Assembly: GCF_011047135.1 (NCBI RefSeq) | Contig: NZ_CP049255.1 | Span: 2,108,001 to 2,172,000 of the forward strand | Direction of reading: 5' to 3' | Origin: Microbacterium endophyticum | GTDB taxonomy: Bacteria > Actinomycetota > Actinomycetes > Actinomycetales > Microbacteriaceae | Length of the DNA stretch: 64,000 nucleotides | Shown: positions 9,064 through 16,740 of the stretch, one piece after another | How positions within the stretch are numbered: position 1 is the first letter of the stretch | Layout: each line of letters begins with the position of its first letter | Program-made: the position numbers and the translations under genes | Notes under the pieces: generated by a model | Seen by the model: the letters and a program-made list of their open reading frames with translations, nothing else | What the model was told of the DNA's origin: nothing | Database searches by the model: none

Positions 9064-9732
9064 GTGCTGATCCAATCCGGAGGACTCCTCGATCCCACCG
9101 CCCTCCTCGAGGGGTCAGGCCCCTGGGTGCTGCCGGTGATCATGGGCATCATCTTCATCGAGACCGGGCTGCTGTTCCCGTTCCTCCCTGGCGACTCCCT
9201 CATCTTCACCGCCGCGCTACTGGCCGGGTCGCTCGGGCTTCCCCTCCCGCTGCTCATCGCAGGCGTGGCCGTCGCCGCGATCGTCGGCGACAGCGTCGCC
9301 TACGCGATCGGACGGCGATTCGGCCGCCGACTGTTCACACCCGACGCGCGCATCTTGAAGACCCGGTATCTCGACCGGGCCGACGCGTTCTTCGCCAAAT
9401 ACGGCGCTCACTCGCTGGTGCTGGCCCGGTTCGTTCCCGTCGTGCGCACCTTCGTGCCGCCCGTGGTGGGCATGTCGAGCATGCCGTACCGCCGCTTCCT
9501 ACTCTGGAACGCCATCGGCGGTATCGCTTGGGCGCTGCTGCTGGCCGTGGCCGGGTTCTTCCTCGGCAAGATCCCCGTCGTCGCCGACAACGTCGACCTC
9601 ATCGCGGTCGGCATCGTCGTGATCTCGGTCATCCCGATCGCCATCGCCGTCTTCCGCGAACGGCGCGCCGACAAGCGCGAACGAGACGAGGGTCGCGGGC
9701 AGGATGCCTCGACCGGCGCCGACCGTGGGTGA
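9064..9732 (+). CDS. DedA-family membrane protein
   Basis: The 222-residue protein has the DedA/VTT core: IIFIETGLLFPFLPGDS near residues 28-45, then a region with GRRFGRRLF, and the FVPVVRTFVPPVVGM motif near residue 125, with about five hydrophobic segments. Some DedA proteins are undecaprenyl-phosphate or phospholipid translocases in the cytoplasmic membrane; the substrate here is not determined. It starts with GTG after GAGAGGGC, and overlaps the start of the first COG4705 gene by 29 bases, so it is translated with it. Confidence 0.92.
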   Translation: MLIQSGGLLDPTALLEGSGPWVLPVIMGIIFIETGLLFPFLPGDSLIFTAALLAGSLGLPLPLLIAGVAVAAIVGDSVAYAIGRRFGRRLFTPDARILKTRYLDRADAFFAKYGAHSLVLARFVPVVRTFVPPVVGMSSMPYRRFLLWNAIGGIAWALLLAVAGFFLGKIPVVADNVDLIAVGIVVISVIPIAIAVFRERRADKRERDEGRGQDASTGADRG

Positions 9733-10498
9733 GCGCGTGAGACGCCCCGTCCTGGCGAGCAAGGTACCCGAGATCACGGTGCTGTTTTGGGTGACGAAAG
9801 TGCTCACCACCGGCATGGGCGAGACCACCTCCGACTTCGTCGTCACCACCATCGAACCCGTCGTCGGGGTCGCGATCGCATTCGTGCTGCTCGTCGCTGC
9901 GCTGCTGCTGCAATTCCGCACCCGCCGCTACGTGCCCTGGGTGTACTGGCTGGCGGTGGTGCTGGTCAGCGTGTTCGGCACCATGACCGCCGACGTCGTG
10001 CACGTGCAGTTCGGGGTGCCCTACGAGGTGTCGACCACCGTCTTCGCGATCGCACTCGCGGTGGTGTTCCTGCTCTGGTGGCGAACGGAGCGCACCCTCT
10101 CAATCCACGCCATCATCACCCCGCGGCGTGAGGCGTTCTACTGGGCGACCGTGCTCACCACCTTCGCCCTCGGAACCGCCGCCGGAGACTGGGCCGCGCA
10201 CGTGCTCGGTCTCGGCTACCTCGGTTCCGGCTTCCTGTTCCTGGTCGCGATCTGCATTCCCGCGGTCGCGTACGCGTTCCTCGATGCGAACAAGGTCGCA
10301 ACGTTCTGGATCGCGTATATCCTCACCCGGCCGCTCGGGGCCTCCTTCGCCGACTGGCTCGGCGTCGGCCCCGACCGCGGCGGGATCGGCATCGGAACGG
10401 GCATCGTGAGCCTCGTGCTCGCCATCGCGATCGCCGGCTGCGTCGCCGCCCTCAGCCGCCGGCAGACCCGGCCGCGGGCCGCGCTCCCAATCGTGTGA
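9704..10498 (+). CDS. COG4705-type membrane protein, first paralog
   Basis: This 264-residue protein has about eight hydrophobic segments and belongs to the poorly characterised COG4705 membrane family. Characteristic words are KVPEITVLFWVTKVL at the start, RTERTLSIHAI, REAFYWATVLTTFALGTAAGDW and WIAYILTRPLGASFADWLG. The same words recur in the next gene, so the two are tandem paralogs. It starts inside the end of dedA. In-frame GTG codons at 9725 and 9737 are possible alternative starts. No biochemical function is known to me; acidic and Thr/Ser residues conserved in membrane segments suggest transport or sensing. Confidence 0.75.
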   Translation: MPRPAPTVGERVRRPVLASKVPEITVLFWVTKVLTTGMGETTSDFVVTTIEPVVGVAIAFVLLVAALLLQFRTRRYVPWVYWLAVVLVSVFGTMTADVVHVQFGVPYEVSTTVFAIALAVVFLLWWRTERTLSIHAIITPRREAFYWATVLTTFALGTAAGDWAAHVLGLGYLGSGFLFLVAICIPAVAYAFLDANKVATFWIAYILTRPLGASFADWLGVGPDRGGIGIGTGIVSLVLAIAIAGCVAALSRRQTRPRAALPIV

Positions 10499-10563
10499 GA
10501 ACTTTCAGAAGCGAGCAGCGCGACGTGCAGGATGCTCGAAGCGCCGGTTGGGAATCTCAGAGC

Positions 10564-11829
10564 ATGAGCGCACACGACACCCGGCCCGCCGCTGAGGCGA
10601 GGCAGCTGCTGAGCAAGGTCCCCGAGATCACCATCTGGTTCTGGGTGATCAAGATCCTCTGCACCACTGTGGGCGAGAGCTTCGCCGACTACATCAACAT
10701 GGCCCTCGGCGTGGGCCTCGTGGCCACCGTGGTGATCTTCACCGTCGTCACCGCGATCGTGCTGGCCGTGCAGCTGAGCCTCGCTCGGTACCGGCCGGGC
10801 GCGTACTGGCTGACAGTGGTCGTGCTGAGCATCACCGGTACGCTGTACACCGATATCCTCACCGATCAGGTCGGTGTACCCCTCGCGGTGAGCTCGAGCA
10901 TCTTCGCCGTCGCCCTCGCCGTGGTGTTCGCCATCTGGTACGCCCGCGAACGCACGCTCTCCATCCACAGCATCGTCACCCGCCCTCGCGAGGCGTTCTA
11001 CTGGGTCACCGTGCTCGTGACCTTCGCCCTCGGCACCGCACTCGGCGACTGGACCCTCGAACTCACCGGCTGGGGACCAGGACTGTCGATTCTCCTGCCC
11101 CTCGTACTCATCGGCATCGTCACCGCTCTCTGGCGCTACGGCGCCAACCCGGTCCTCGCGTTCTGGATCGCCTACATCCTCACCCGTCCGCTCGGCGCCA
11201 ACATCGGCGACTGGCTCGGCCTGACCCCGACCGAGGGCGGCATCGGCCTCGGCACCTTTGCGACCAGCCTGATCTTCCTCGCCGCGATCCTCGCCACTGT
11301 GATCTACCTCACCATCAGCAAGGCCGACGTTGTGGAGCGCGCCCGCACCACGCAGGATGCCGCCCCCTCACCCGGCCGTCGACGCGTCTCCCTGGGCATC
11401 CTGGGTGTCGTCGCGGTCGCCACCATCGCCCTCCTGGCCTTCACAAGCAGCCAGCCCCATGCCAGCGCCCTCGCGGACGAGGGCCCCGGGCCCAGCTGCA
11501 ACAACAGCTCGACCCTTACCCAGGATCAGGCGACGGCGGCGGCCGAGGCGAATTTCCCCGTCGCGGACATGAACCAGTTCCGCACCATCGCCACCGACAT
11601 CCTGGGCCGCGTCCAAAGTGGCGACCAGGCCGGCGCCAGCGCCCGCGCCACCGACCTCGAGACAGCCTGGGACGACAAACAGGATGCCCTCAACGCCACC
11701 GACTGTGGCGCCTGGACCTACATCGACCAGCAGATCGACCCGGTCCTCTCCTCCGTTCGCTCCGTCACCCCCGACTCCGGCACCGAACAGAAAGCGCTGC
11801 AGGCCCTCCTCACCACCCTCGGAGCCTGA
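10564..11829 (+). CDS. COG4705-type membrane protein with added extracytoplasmic domain
   Basis: The first 265 or so residues of this 421-residue protein repeat the layout of the preceding paralog (KVPEITIWFWVIKIL, RERTLSIHSI, EAFYWVTVLVTFALGTALGDW, WIAYILTRPLGANIGDWLG). Unlike it, this copy continues through a linker and an extra membrane helix at about 277-294 into a helical, probably extracytoplasmic domain (about 300-421) with two cysteines, Cys312 and Cys381. I chose the ATG at 10564, which aligns with the start of the first paralog; an upstream frame through the spacer is not conserved. Function is unknown. Confidence 0.72.
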   Translation: MSAHDTRPAAEARQLLSKVPEITIWFWVIKILCTTVGESFADYINMALGVGLVATVVIFTVVTAIVLAVQLSLARYRPGAYWLTVVVLSITGTLYTDILTDQVGVPLAVSSSIFAVALAVVFAIWYARERTLSIHSIVTRPREAFYWVTVLVTFALGTALGDWTLELTGWGPGLSILLPLVLIGIVTALWRYGANPVLAFWIAYILTRPLGANIGDWLGLTPTEGGIGLGTFATSLIFLAAILATVIYLTISKADVVERARTTQDAAPSPGRRRVSLGILGVVAVATIALLAFTSSQPHASALADEGPGPSCNNSSTLTQDQATAAAEANFPVADMNQFRTIATDILGRVQSGDQAGASARATDLETAWDDKQDALNATDCGAWTYIDQQIDPVLSSVRSVTPDSGTEQKALQALLTTLGA

Positions 11830-11934
11830 TGCACAATCGAACGAACTCGAGACGATCACCGACGACGTCATCGAAGCCGCCGGCAGCGTCCTCGTCATCG
11901 GCAATCGATCCGCGACACGGAGCGATCACATAAC

Positions 11935-12355
11935 ACCGCCACCGAACGGGCAACTCCGCGCGCTGACGACGCGATGGGCTCTCCGCGCCGATGGCGAACG
12001 GGGCTTCATCTTCATCACTTGCCACCAGCCCGACATTCCGCTGCCATATCTTCTGGCCGCCCAGTTTGTTGTGGAAATGCCCGGTGGTGCGGCCGAACGC
12101 ATCGTTCCAGTGACGGTTGTTTCGGCTGGCTGGAAGCCGCGCGCAACGTATGGCGCTGACAACGGACCTGCGTCCACTCCGGCGGCATCGAGCATCGCTG
12201 AAGGTGCACGTGTCTTCCGGCTCGGCGATGTCGGACTTGCGCAGCCGGGCCTTCGGCGAGTACTTCGTGTGTCGGGGGCGGGAGATATTGCAGAACTACT
12301 CGTTGACGGTGTTCTGGTCGCAGACCGAGTCTGGGACGGAAAGCTCTGGTCTTAG
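11935..12355 (+). pseudogene. Remnant of a GH35-like beta-galactosidase (3' part)
   Basis: The plus-strand frame ending at 12355 lacks a start and reads a sequence reminiscent of the beta-sandwich part of GH35 beta-galactosidases: TTRWALRADGERGFIFITCH followed by QPDIPLP, and a tail VDGVLVADRVWDGKLW. The catalytic barrel and the true C-terminus are absent. About 100 bases separate it from the end of the COG4705 gene, so the deletion junction lies near 11830-11930. A run of eight C follows the stop. The family assignment is from recollected motifs and is uncertain. Confidence 0.45.
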
Positions 12356-12435
12356 CTCGCCCCCCCCGCTAAAGCAGGCGCGACGGCATAAGCGTCGAAC
12401 CTGGCACACTTGCTGAAGAGAAAAGTGGGTGAGAC

Positions 12436-13107
12436 GTGGCGGATTGGCTCATTGTGATCGGCCTCGGGCTGACGGTGGCATTCACGGCGATCCCGATCGT
12501 CACGACGATTGTTGCTGTGGTGGGTGCGCGTTCGTCGGTTCCTGGTTGGTATCTGGCTGTCGGATACGGTGCGTGTCTTCTAATCGTGACAGTGCTCTTG
12601 GCGGGTGCTTTGCAGGCAGTGCATCTGCCACAGGTCGATGACCCGGTGCTTCTTGGCAGTGTCGAACTCGTCGCCGGGGCTCTCCTCTGTGTGGTGGGTG
12701 CGATTCAGTTCTTACGCACTCGATCTGGCCCGCGGCGTCCGTCGCGAATGATGTCAGCGATGCAGAACGTCAAGCCGTGGGTGGCAGTTGTGGTTGGGGT
12801 GAGCTTTCCGCTGCACCCTGAGGCGCTTCTGCTCGCCGCGACGGTCGCCACCCGCGTGCGTCATGCCGAGGTTACGTGGCCGATCGGCGTCATCATGGTG
12901 CTGCTTTTTGTCGTGTTGTCGATCTCGACCGTGGTCGCGATCGCGGCGACCTATATGTCAGCCAGCGGCGGGATGCGCGAGCGTTTGGAGCGCTTGCAGA
13001 GCTGGATCGAGCGCGACTCGACTGTCATCATGGCGATCGTCGTCATCGTCGTGGGTGTTTTCGTCGTTCTCTTTGGCGCGAATACCCTCGGTTGGCTTCA
13101 GTTCTAG
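12436..13107 (+). CDS. GAP/LysE-like small transporter membrane protein
   Basis: The 223-residue protein shows six hydrophobic segments with a short charged loop in the middle (RTRSGPRRPSR), an arrangement seen in GAP-family and LysE-like exporters. The early segment LGLTVAFTAIPIVTTIVAVV and the second-half PLHPEALLLAA are consistent with that. It starts with GTG at 12436. It stands alone, convergent with the LLM oxidoreductase gene that ends six bases later. The substrate cannot be inferred; GAP proteins of mycobacteria export cell-wall lipids. Confidence 0.62.
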   Translation: MADWLIVIGLGLTVAFTAIPIVTTIVAVVGARSSVPGWYLAVGYGACLLIVTVLLAGALQAVHLPQVDDPVLLGSVELVAGALLCVVGAIQFLRTRSGPRRPSRMMSAMQNVKPWVAVVVGVSFPLHPEALLLAATVATRVRHAEVTWPIGVIMVLLFVVLSISTVVAIAATYMSASGGMRERLERLQSWIERDSTVIMAIVVIVVGVFVVLFGANTLGWLQF

Positions 13108-13112
13108 CCCGC

Positions 13113-13985
13113 TCAGTTGGCGCTACTGAGGCCTAAGAGCTTCGCAACAGCGCCCGCGCCCGCGATGAACCCCGGAAGATCGGGTTCGGTCAGACGCGGC
13201 TGGAGTGCAACTGTTGTGGCGCCGGCATCCATGAGCTCTTTCACCTTTTCGGCCACGAACGTCGGAGACCCGATTGCACTCACGCGATGTTCAGGGTCGG
13301 TGGTGGGGGCAAATTCGAGTGCCATGTCGTCGTCGTGATCGCGAAACGACGCGAGTAAAAACACGACGATGGGGTGCGTATCCGCTCTCTCACCAGCGGC
13401 GTCACGAACGATGTGTGCCGCGGGGCGTAGGCGTTCGGCGCTCCACCCCGACGGGATGATCGTGCCGTCGGCGAGGGCACCCGTGCGCGCGAGCGTTTTC
13501 GGCCCTTCCGCTCCGGCATACACGGGCGTCGGCTGTGCGGGTGGCCAGTCGAGAGCAACGTCATCGAGGTGCACATATCGACCGTCGATCGTGATCCGCT
13601 CCTTCGCGAGGAGCGAGCGGAGAGTCGGCAGGTATTCGTCCATGAGGGCGAGAAACGATGCGTGACGCGCACCTACTTGGGCCATCCAGCTCTGCACGCC
13701 GTGGCCGACACCCCCGATGATGCGGCCAGGAAAGAGCCGGTCGATTGTTGCAAGTTCCATTGCAGTGAGTGCAACGTTTCGAAGTGGCATGGGCAGTACG
13801 CCGATGCCTACGCGCAACTTCTCGGTGGAAGCAAGAACAGCGGATGCCGCAGCTATCCCACTCTCGCGAAAGCAGTCTTCCCACAGCCACAGCTCGGGAA
13901 TGCCAGCTTTTTCGGCATCTCGCGCGTAGTCGAGCATGCGCTCGGGCGGGAACGAAGGCTGAAAAATGACACCGAGTGAACGCAT
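13113..13985 (-). CDS. LLM-class flavin-dependent oxidoreductase
   Basis: This 290-residue protein has the TIM-barrel pattern of bacterial-luciferase-like oxidoreductases: an N-terminal LGVIFQPSFPPERMLDYARDAEKAG, the segment LRVGIGVLPMPLRNVALTA and the FMN/F420-binding GRIIGGVGHGV. Enzymes of this family use reduced FMN or coenzyme F420. It lies 26 bases after the MarR regulator on the same strand, so both probably form an operon divergent from an NADP-binding reductase and a VOC dioxygenase. That context suggests detoxification of quinones or related electrophiles. The substrate is unknown. Confidence 0.85.
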   Translation of the reverse strand: MRSLGVIFQPSFPPERMLDYARDAEKAGIPELWLWEDCFRESGIAAASAVLASTEKLRVGIGVLPMPLRNVALTAMELATIDRLFPGRIIGGVGHGVQSWMAQVGARHASFLALMDEYLPTLRSLLAKERITIDGRYVHLDDVALDWPPAQPTPVYAGAEGPKTLARTGALADGTIIPSGWSAERLRPAAHIVRDAAGERADTHPIVVFLLASFRDHDDDMALEFAPTTDPEHRVSAIGSPTFVAEKVKELMDAGATTVALQPRLTEPDLPGFIAGAGAVAKLLGLSSAN

Positions 13986-14011
13986 AATGTCACCCTATTC
14001 GGGCTACAGCC

Positions 14012-14524
14012 TCATGCCGGGTCAGCGCCGCAACTGGGCGCGCCATCGGCGGTGACCGGCAAACGCTTGTCTGGGTCTAGCGTGCTCAGAATGGCATACG
14101 ACAGCTCAGCGAGCTGCGCGACGCCATCGTCCGGCAGAGTCGCAAGGCCATCGAGAATCATGGCACGAGCCGCCTTCGCATACAGCTCGCGGCTTGCGTT
14201 GAACGCATCTATTCCGCCGGGAGTGAGCACAGCGTTTGTGGCTCTGCCGTCTTGAGAGCAGGGAGCTCGCACGACAAGCCCTTTGCGTTCGAGGCTCGAC
14301 ACCACGCGCGAGAGCCGGGGCAGCGTTGCATTGGTCTTCGCCGCCAGCATGCTGAGCCGCATGCGGTGCGCGGGAGCCTCGGCGAGCACCTCGACGAGCG
14401 TGTACTCGAAGGAAGTGAGTCCTGCCGGCGCCAGTTCTTTGTCGAGAGCTGTGGGGAGGAGCTCGAGAAGAGCATGAAGCCGCGCGATCGCAATGCGTTC
14501 GTCGCGGTTCAAAAGCTCGGCCAT
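14012..14524 (-). CDS. MarR-family transcriptional regulator
   Basis: The 170-residue protein has the MarR winged helix: an N-terminal dimerisation helix, the HTH RLSMLAAKTNATLPRLSRVV at about 57-76, and a wing around GLVVRAPCSQDGRATNAVL. Cys95 or so in the wing (PCSQDG) could serve as a redox or electrophile sensor, though this is inference. The gene is divergent from a reductase-dioxygenase pair, and two copies of a 16-bp motif lie between them. This layout fits autorepression and control of the divergent operon, as in MhqR-type systems. Confidence 0.9.
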   Translation of the reverse strand: MAELLNRDERIAIARLHALLELLPTALDKELAPAGLTSFEYTLVEVLAEAPAHRMRLSMLAAKTNATLPRLSRVVSSLERKGLVVRAPCSQDGRATNAVLTPGGIDAFNASRELYAKAARAMILDGLATLPDDGVAQLAELSYAILSTLDPDKRLPVTADGAPSCGADPA

Positions 14525-14541
14525 AACGAGAAGTATAGCAA

Positions 14542-14591
14542 TTAGTTGCGGCTACAACCTTTTGGTTATATCGTCTTAGTTGTACCTACAA
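14542..14591. promoter_or_regulatory. Pair of candidate MarR operator motifs
   Basis: TTAGTTGCGGCTACAA (14542-14557) and TTAGTTGTACCTACAA (14576-14591) share 13 of 16 bases and start 34 bases apart, about three helical turns. Each contains a partial inverted repeat of GTTG and CAA(C/G). They fill the divergent promoter region between marR and the NADP-binding reductase gene. Confidence 0.55.
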
Positions 14592-14614
14592 GCAAACGAA
14601 CGAAGGAGAGACCG

Positions 14615-15193
14615 ATGGCTCACGTCACGATCTTCGGAACCGGAAAAATGGCCAGTGCGATCGGTGGTGTTTTCGCCGACGGTGGCAGCGTTGTGACTTA
14701 CATCGCGAAGGACCAGATTCCGGCAACACCCGTCACCGGTGACATCGTTGTGCTCGCGGTTCCTTACCCGGCTATTGATGGCATCGTCAGTGCATACGCG
14801 AACCAGCTCGCGGGAAAAACTGTTGTTGACATCACGAACCCGCTCAACTTCGAGACCTTCGATTCGCTCACTGTTCCTGTCGGCTCTTCTGCTGCCGCTG
14901 AGATTCAGAAAGCACTGCCAGATTCCCACGTCGTGAAGGCGTTCAACACGACGTTCGCGGCGACCCTCGCAACGAAGAAGGTCGGCGGAAATGCGACGAC
15001 GGTGCTGGTTGCCGGTGACGATGCGTCCGCCAAGGCGGCGTTCATCGAAGCCGTTGCTGCGGGTGGAGTGAATGCCATCGATGCGGGTGCTCTCAGCCGT
15101 GCGCACGAGCTCGAGGCCATCGGCTTTTTGCAGCTCACTCTCGCGGTGGGCGAAAAGGTTTCCTGGACCGGGGGATTCGCTGTCGTAGCGTAA
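14615..15193 (+). CDS. NADP-dependent F420 reductase-like oxidoreductase
   Basis: The 192-residue protein is a compact Rossmann-fold reductase like the NADPH-binding F420-dependent oxidoreductases. The dinucleotide motif is IFGTGKMASAIG at residues 5-16, followed by DIVVLAVPYPAI and VVDITNPLN, which are typical of this family. The start at 14615 follows a clear AAGGAG site; an upstream TTG frame is rejected. It is divergent from marR and ten bases ahead of a VOC dioxygenase gene. It may supply reducing power for, or itself reduce, an electrophilic substrate. Confidence 0.83.
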   Translation: MAHVTIFGTGKMASAIGGVFADGGSVVTYIAKDQIPATPVTGDIVVLAVPYPAIDGIVSAYANQLAGKTVVDITNPLNFETFDSLTVPVGSSAAAEIQKALPDSHVVKAFNTTFAATLATKKVGGNATTVLVAGDDASAKAAFIEAVAAGGVNAIDAGALSRAHELEAIGFLQLTLAVGEKVSWTGGFAVVA

Positions 15194-15202
15194 AACCACA
15201 CT

Positions 15203-16132
15203 ATGAACGCATTGCAGTCTCCGTCGCCCGCCGACAAACGTTTCATCAATCCCGACACGACGATGGATGCCGTCAGCCTTCGTGTGGGCGACCTCGACCT
15301 GATGTCGACCTATTACCAAAATGCGCTCGCGCTTACTCCGATTGAGGAGCGTTCGCGCGGCACCGAAGTGCATCGTGTGCTGGGGCGCGGTGAGGTGCCG
15401 ATGGTGCGGTTCATTCATACGCCGGGGCTTCCGGGAGTCGACCAGCACGAAGCTGGCCTCTATCACACGGCGTTTTTGTTCGACGATGCTCCGAGCCTTG
15501 CGGCGACGGTCTATCGCGCAGCACAAGACGCGCGAACTCAATTCACGGGTTCGAGCGACCACCTCGTCAGCGAGGCTTTTTACTTCACTGACCCCGAGGG
15601 GAACGGCATCGAGCTCTATACCGATCGCCCTCGCGAGAAGTGGGAGTACCGCGACGGCCAGATCGCCATGGACACGGTGTATCTCGACCCGAACGAATAC
15701 CTGCGCCGCCACTTGACGCAAGAGGTGTTCGATGTGGCTCCGGCGCTCGCGGGTCGTGTGGGACATGTGCATCTTCAAGTCGGTGACGTCCCCACTGCGC
15801 GAAGCTTCTATGTGGATGCGATCGGGTTCGAGCCGACGTTCTCAGGCTTCCCGACCGCCCTCTTCGCCTCGGCAGGCGGCTACCATCACCATGTCGCTAT
15901 GAACACCTGGAACAGCCGTGGAGCGGGGCCGCGGGCCGTTCGCCTCGGGCTCGGAGATGTCTCGGTGACTGTTCCCGACCGCGCAGACCTTGATGCGCTT
16001 GCGTCTCGGCTGCGGCGTCAGGGAGTTCAGTTTGGTGATGATGGTCGCGCGATTGTCACGCACGATCCGTGGGGCACTCAGGTGACGGTGATGATTGCCG
16101 GAATGACGGCGGACGAACTGCTCAGCCGTTAG
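15203..16132 (+). CDS. VOC-family ring-cleavage dioxygenase/glyoxalase-like protein
   Basis: The 309-residue protein contains two tandem VOC modules (about 20-135 and 165-300). The metal-binding pattern fits extradiol dioxygenases such as CatE: a histidine in LYHTAFLF, an acidic residue in DPEGNGIELYTDRP, and GHVHLQVGD opening the second module. These proteins open catechol-type rings or act in quinone stress. It is in an operon with the NADP-binding reductase under the divergent MarR regulator. It overlaps the stop of the convergent GNAT gene by four bases. Confidence 0.85.
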   Translation: MNALQSPSPADKRFINPDTTMDAVSLRVGDLDLMSTYYQNALALTPIEERSRGTEVHRVLGRGEVPMVRFIHTPGLPGVDQHEAGLYHTAFLFDDAPSLAATVYRAAQDARTQFTGSSDHLVSEAFYFTDPEGNGIELYTDRPREKWEYRDGQIAMDTVYLDPNEYLRRHLTQEVFDVAPALAGRVGHVHLQVGDVPTARSFYVDAIGFEPTFSGFPTALFASAGGYHHHVAMNTWNSRGAGPRAVRLGLGDVSVTVPDRADLDALASRLRRQGVQFGDDGRAIVTHDPWGTQVTVMIAGMTADELLSR

Positions 16133-16740
16133 CTGTTGCTGCTGATCGGCATAGCGAGTACGAAGTCATTTTCGAGGCGCGAACCGACCTGAAACTGTTT
16201 GGTGCCGGTAACCGCAAATCCCTGTTTTGCGTAGAACCGCTGTGCGCGGGTGTTCTCTTCGTTGACGCCGAGCCACAGCGTGCGTGCACCCCGGGCGGAT
16301 GCCTCGGCGACGCTCGCGGCAACGAGCTGTGCGGCAATTCCCTTGCCGTGCGCTGACGGCAGTGCGTAGCACTTCGAGAGTTCGGCCGCGGGTCGCCCCT
16401 TAATGGCACGACGCACCTGGGGGTCTGTCGGTTCACCGAAAACGAGCATCGTATAGCCGAGGAAGCTTCGAGCGCTGCCGCCCTCGCTGCCGTCGGCGCT
16501 GCCGCCCTCGCTGCCGTCGGCGCTGCCGCCCTCGCTGCCGTCCTCGCTTCCACCCGGCAAAGCTACGAAGATCGCGCGTTCGGGGTCGCGCAGGTGGCGT
16601 GCGAATGACTCCTCGCTCAGGTGCTCGGCGATGAAATCTCGCTGGTCGCTCTCGGTCGATCCCGGCGGGCATGCAAGGGGAAACGTTGCGGCAGCAAGAA
16701 CGTGCAGGGCAGCTTCATCGCCGGAAAGAGCTCGTCGCAT
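16129..16740 (-). CDS. GNAT-family N-acetyltransferase with internal repeat insert
   Basis: The 203-residue protein has the GNAT fold, with an acetyl-CoA binding region in LPSAHGKGIAAQLVAASVAEA and the terminal NTRAQRFYAKQGFAVTG. The ATG at 16740 overlaps the stop of the upstream HNH gene as TGATG, which decides the start and implies translational coupling. A surface insert of about 24 residues made of repeated DGSEGGSA units lies between two core strands and is encoded by three 24-bp repeats. The substrate is unknown. Confidence 0.85.
   Translation of the reverse strand: MRRALSGDEAALHVLAAATFPLACPPGSTESDQRDFIAEHLSEESFARHLRDPERAIFVALPGGSEDGSEGGSADGSEGGSADGSEGGSARSFLGYTMLVFGEPTDPQVRRAIKGRPAAELSKCYALPSAHGKGIAAQLVAASVAEASARGARTLWLGVNEENTRAQRFYAKQGFAVTGTKQFQVGSRLENDFVLAMPISSNS
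16472..16543. repeat. 24-bp minisatellite, three copies, inside GNAT gene
   Basis: Three head-to-tail 24-bp units beginning GCGCTGCCGCCCTCGC follow one another at 16472, 16496 and 16520; the last differs at its final base. Each encodes eight residues of the DGSEGGSA repeat, so changes in copy number would keep the reading frame. Confidence 0.9.

Noticed and set aside
14576..15778. Long minus-strand open frame over the reductase and VOC genes
   Set aside because: It has no protein-like domains and runs antisense to two genes with clear family motifs and operators.
16472..16543. Possible CRISPR array from the regular 24-bp repeats
   Set aside because: The repeats are directly adjacent without spacers, lie within a coding frame and no cas gene is present.
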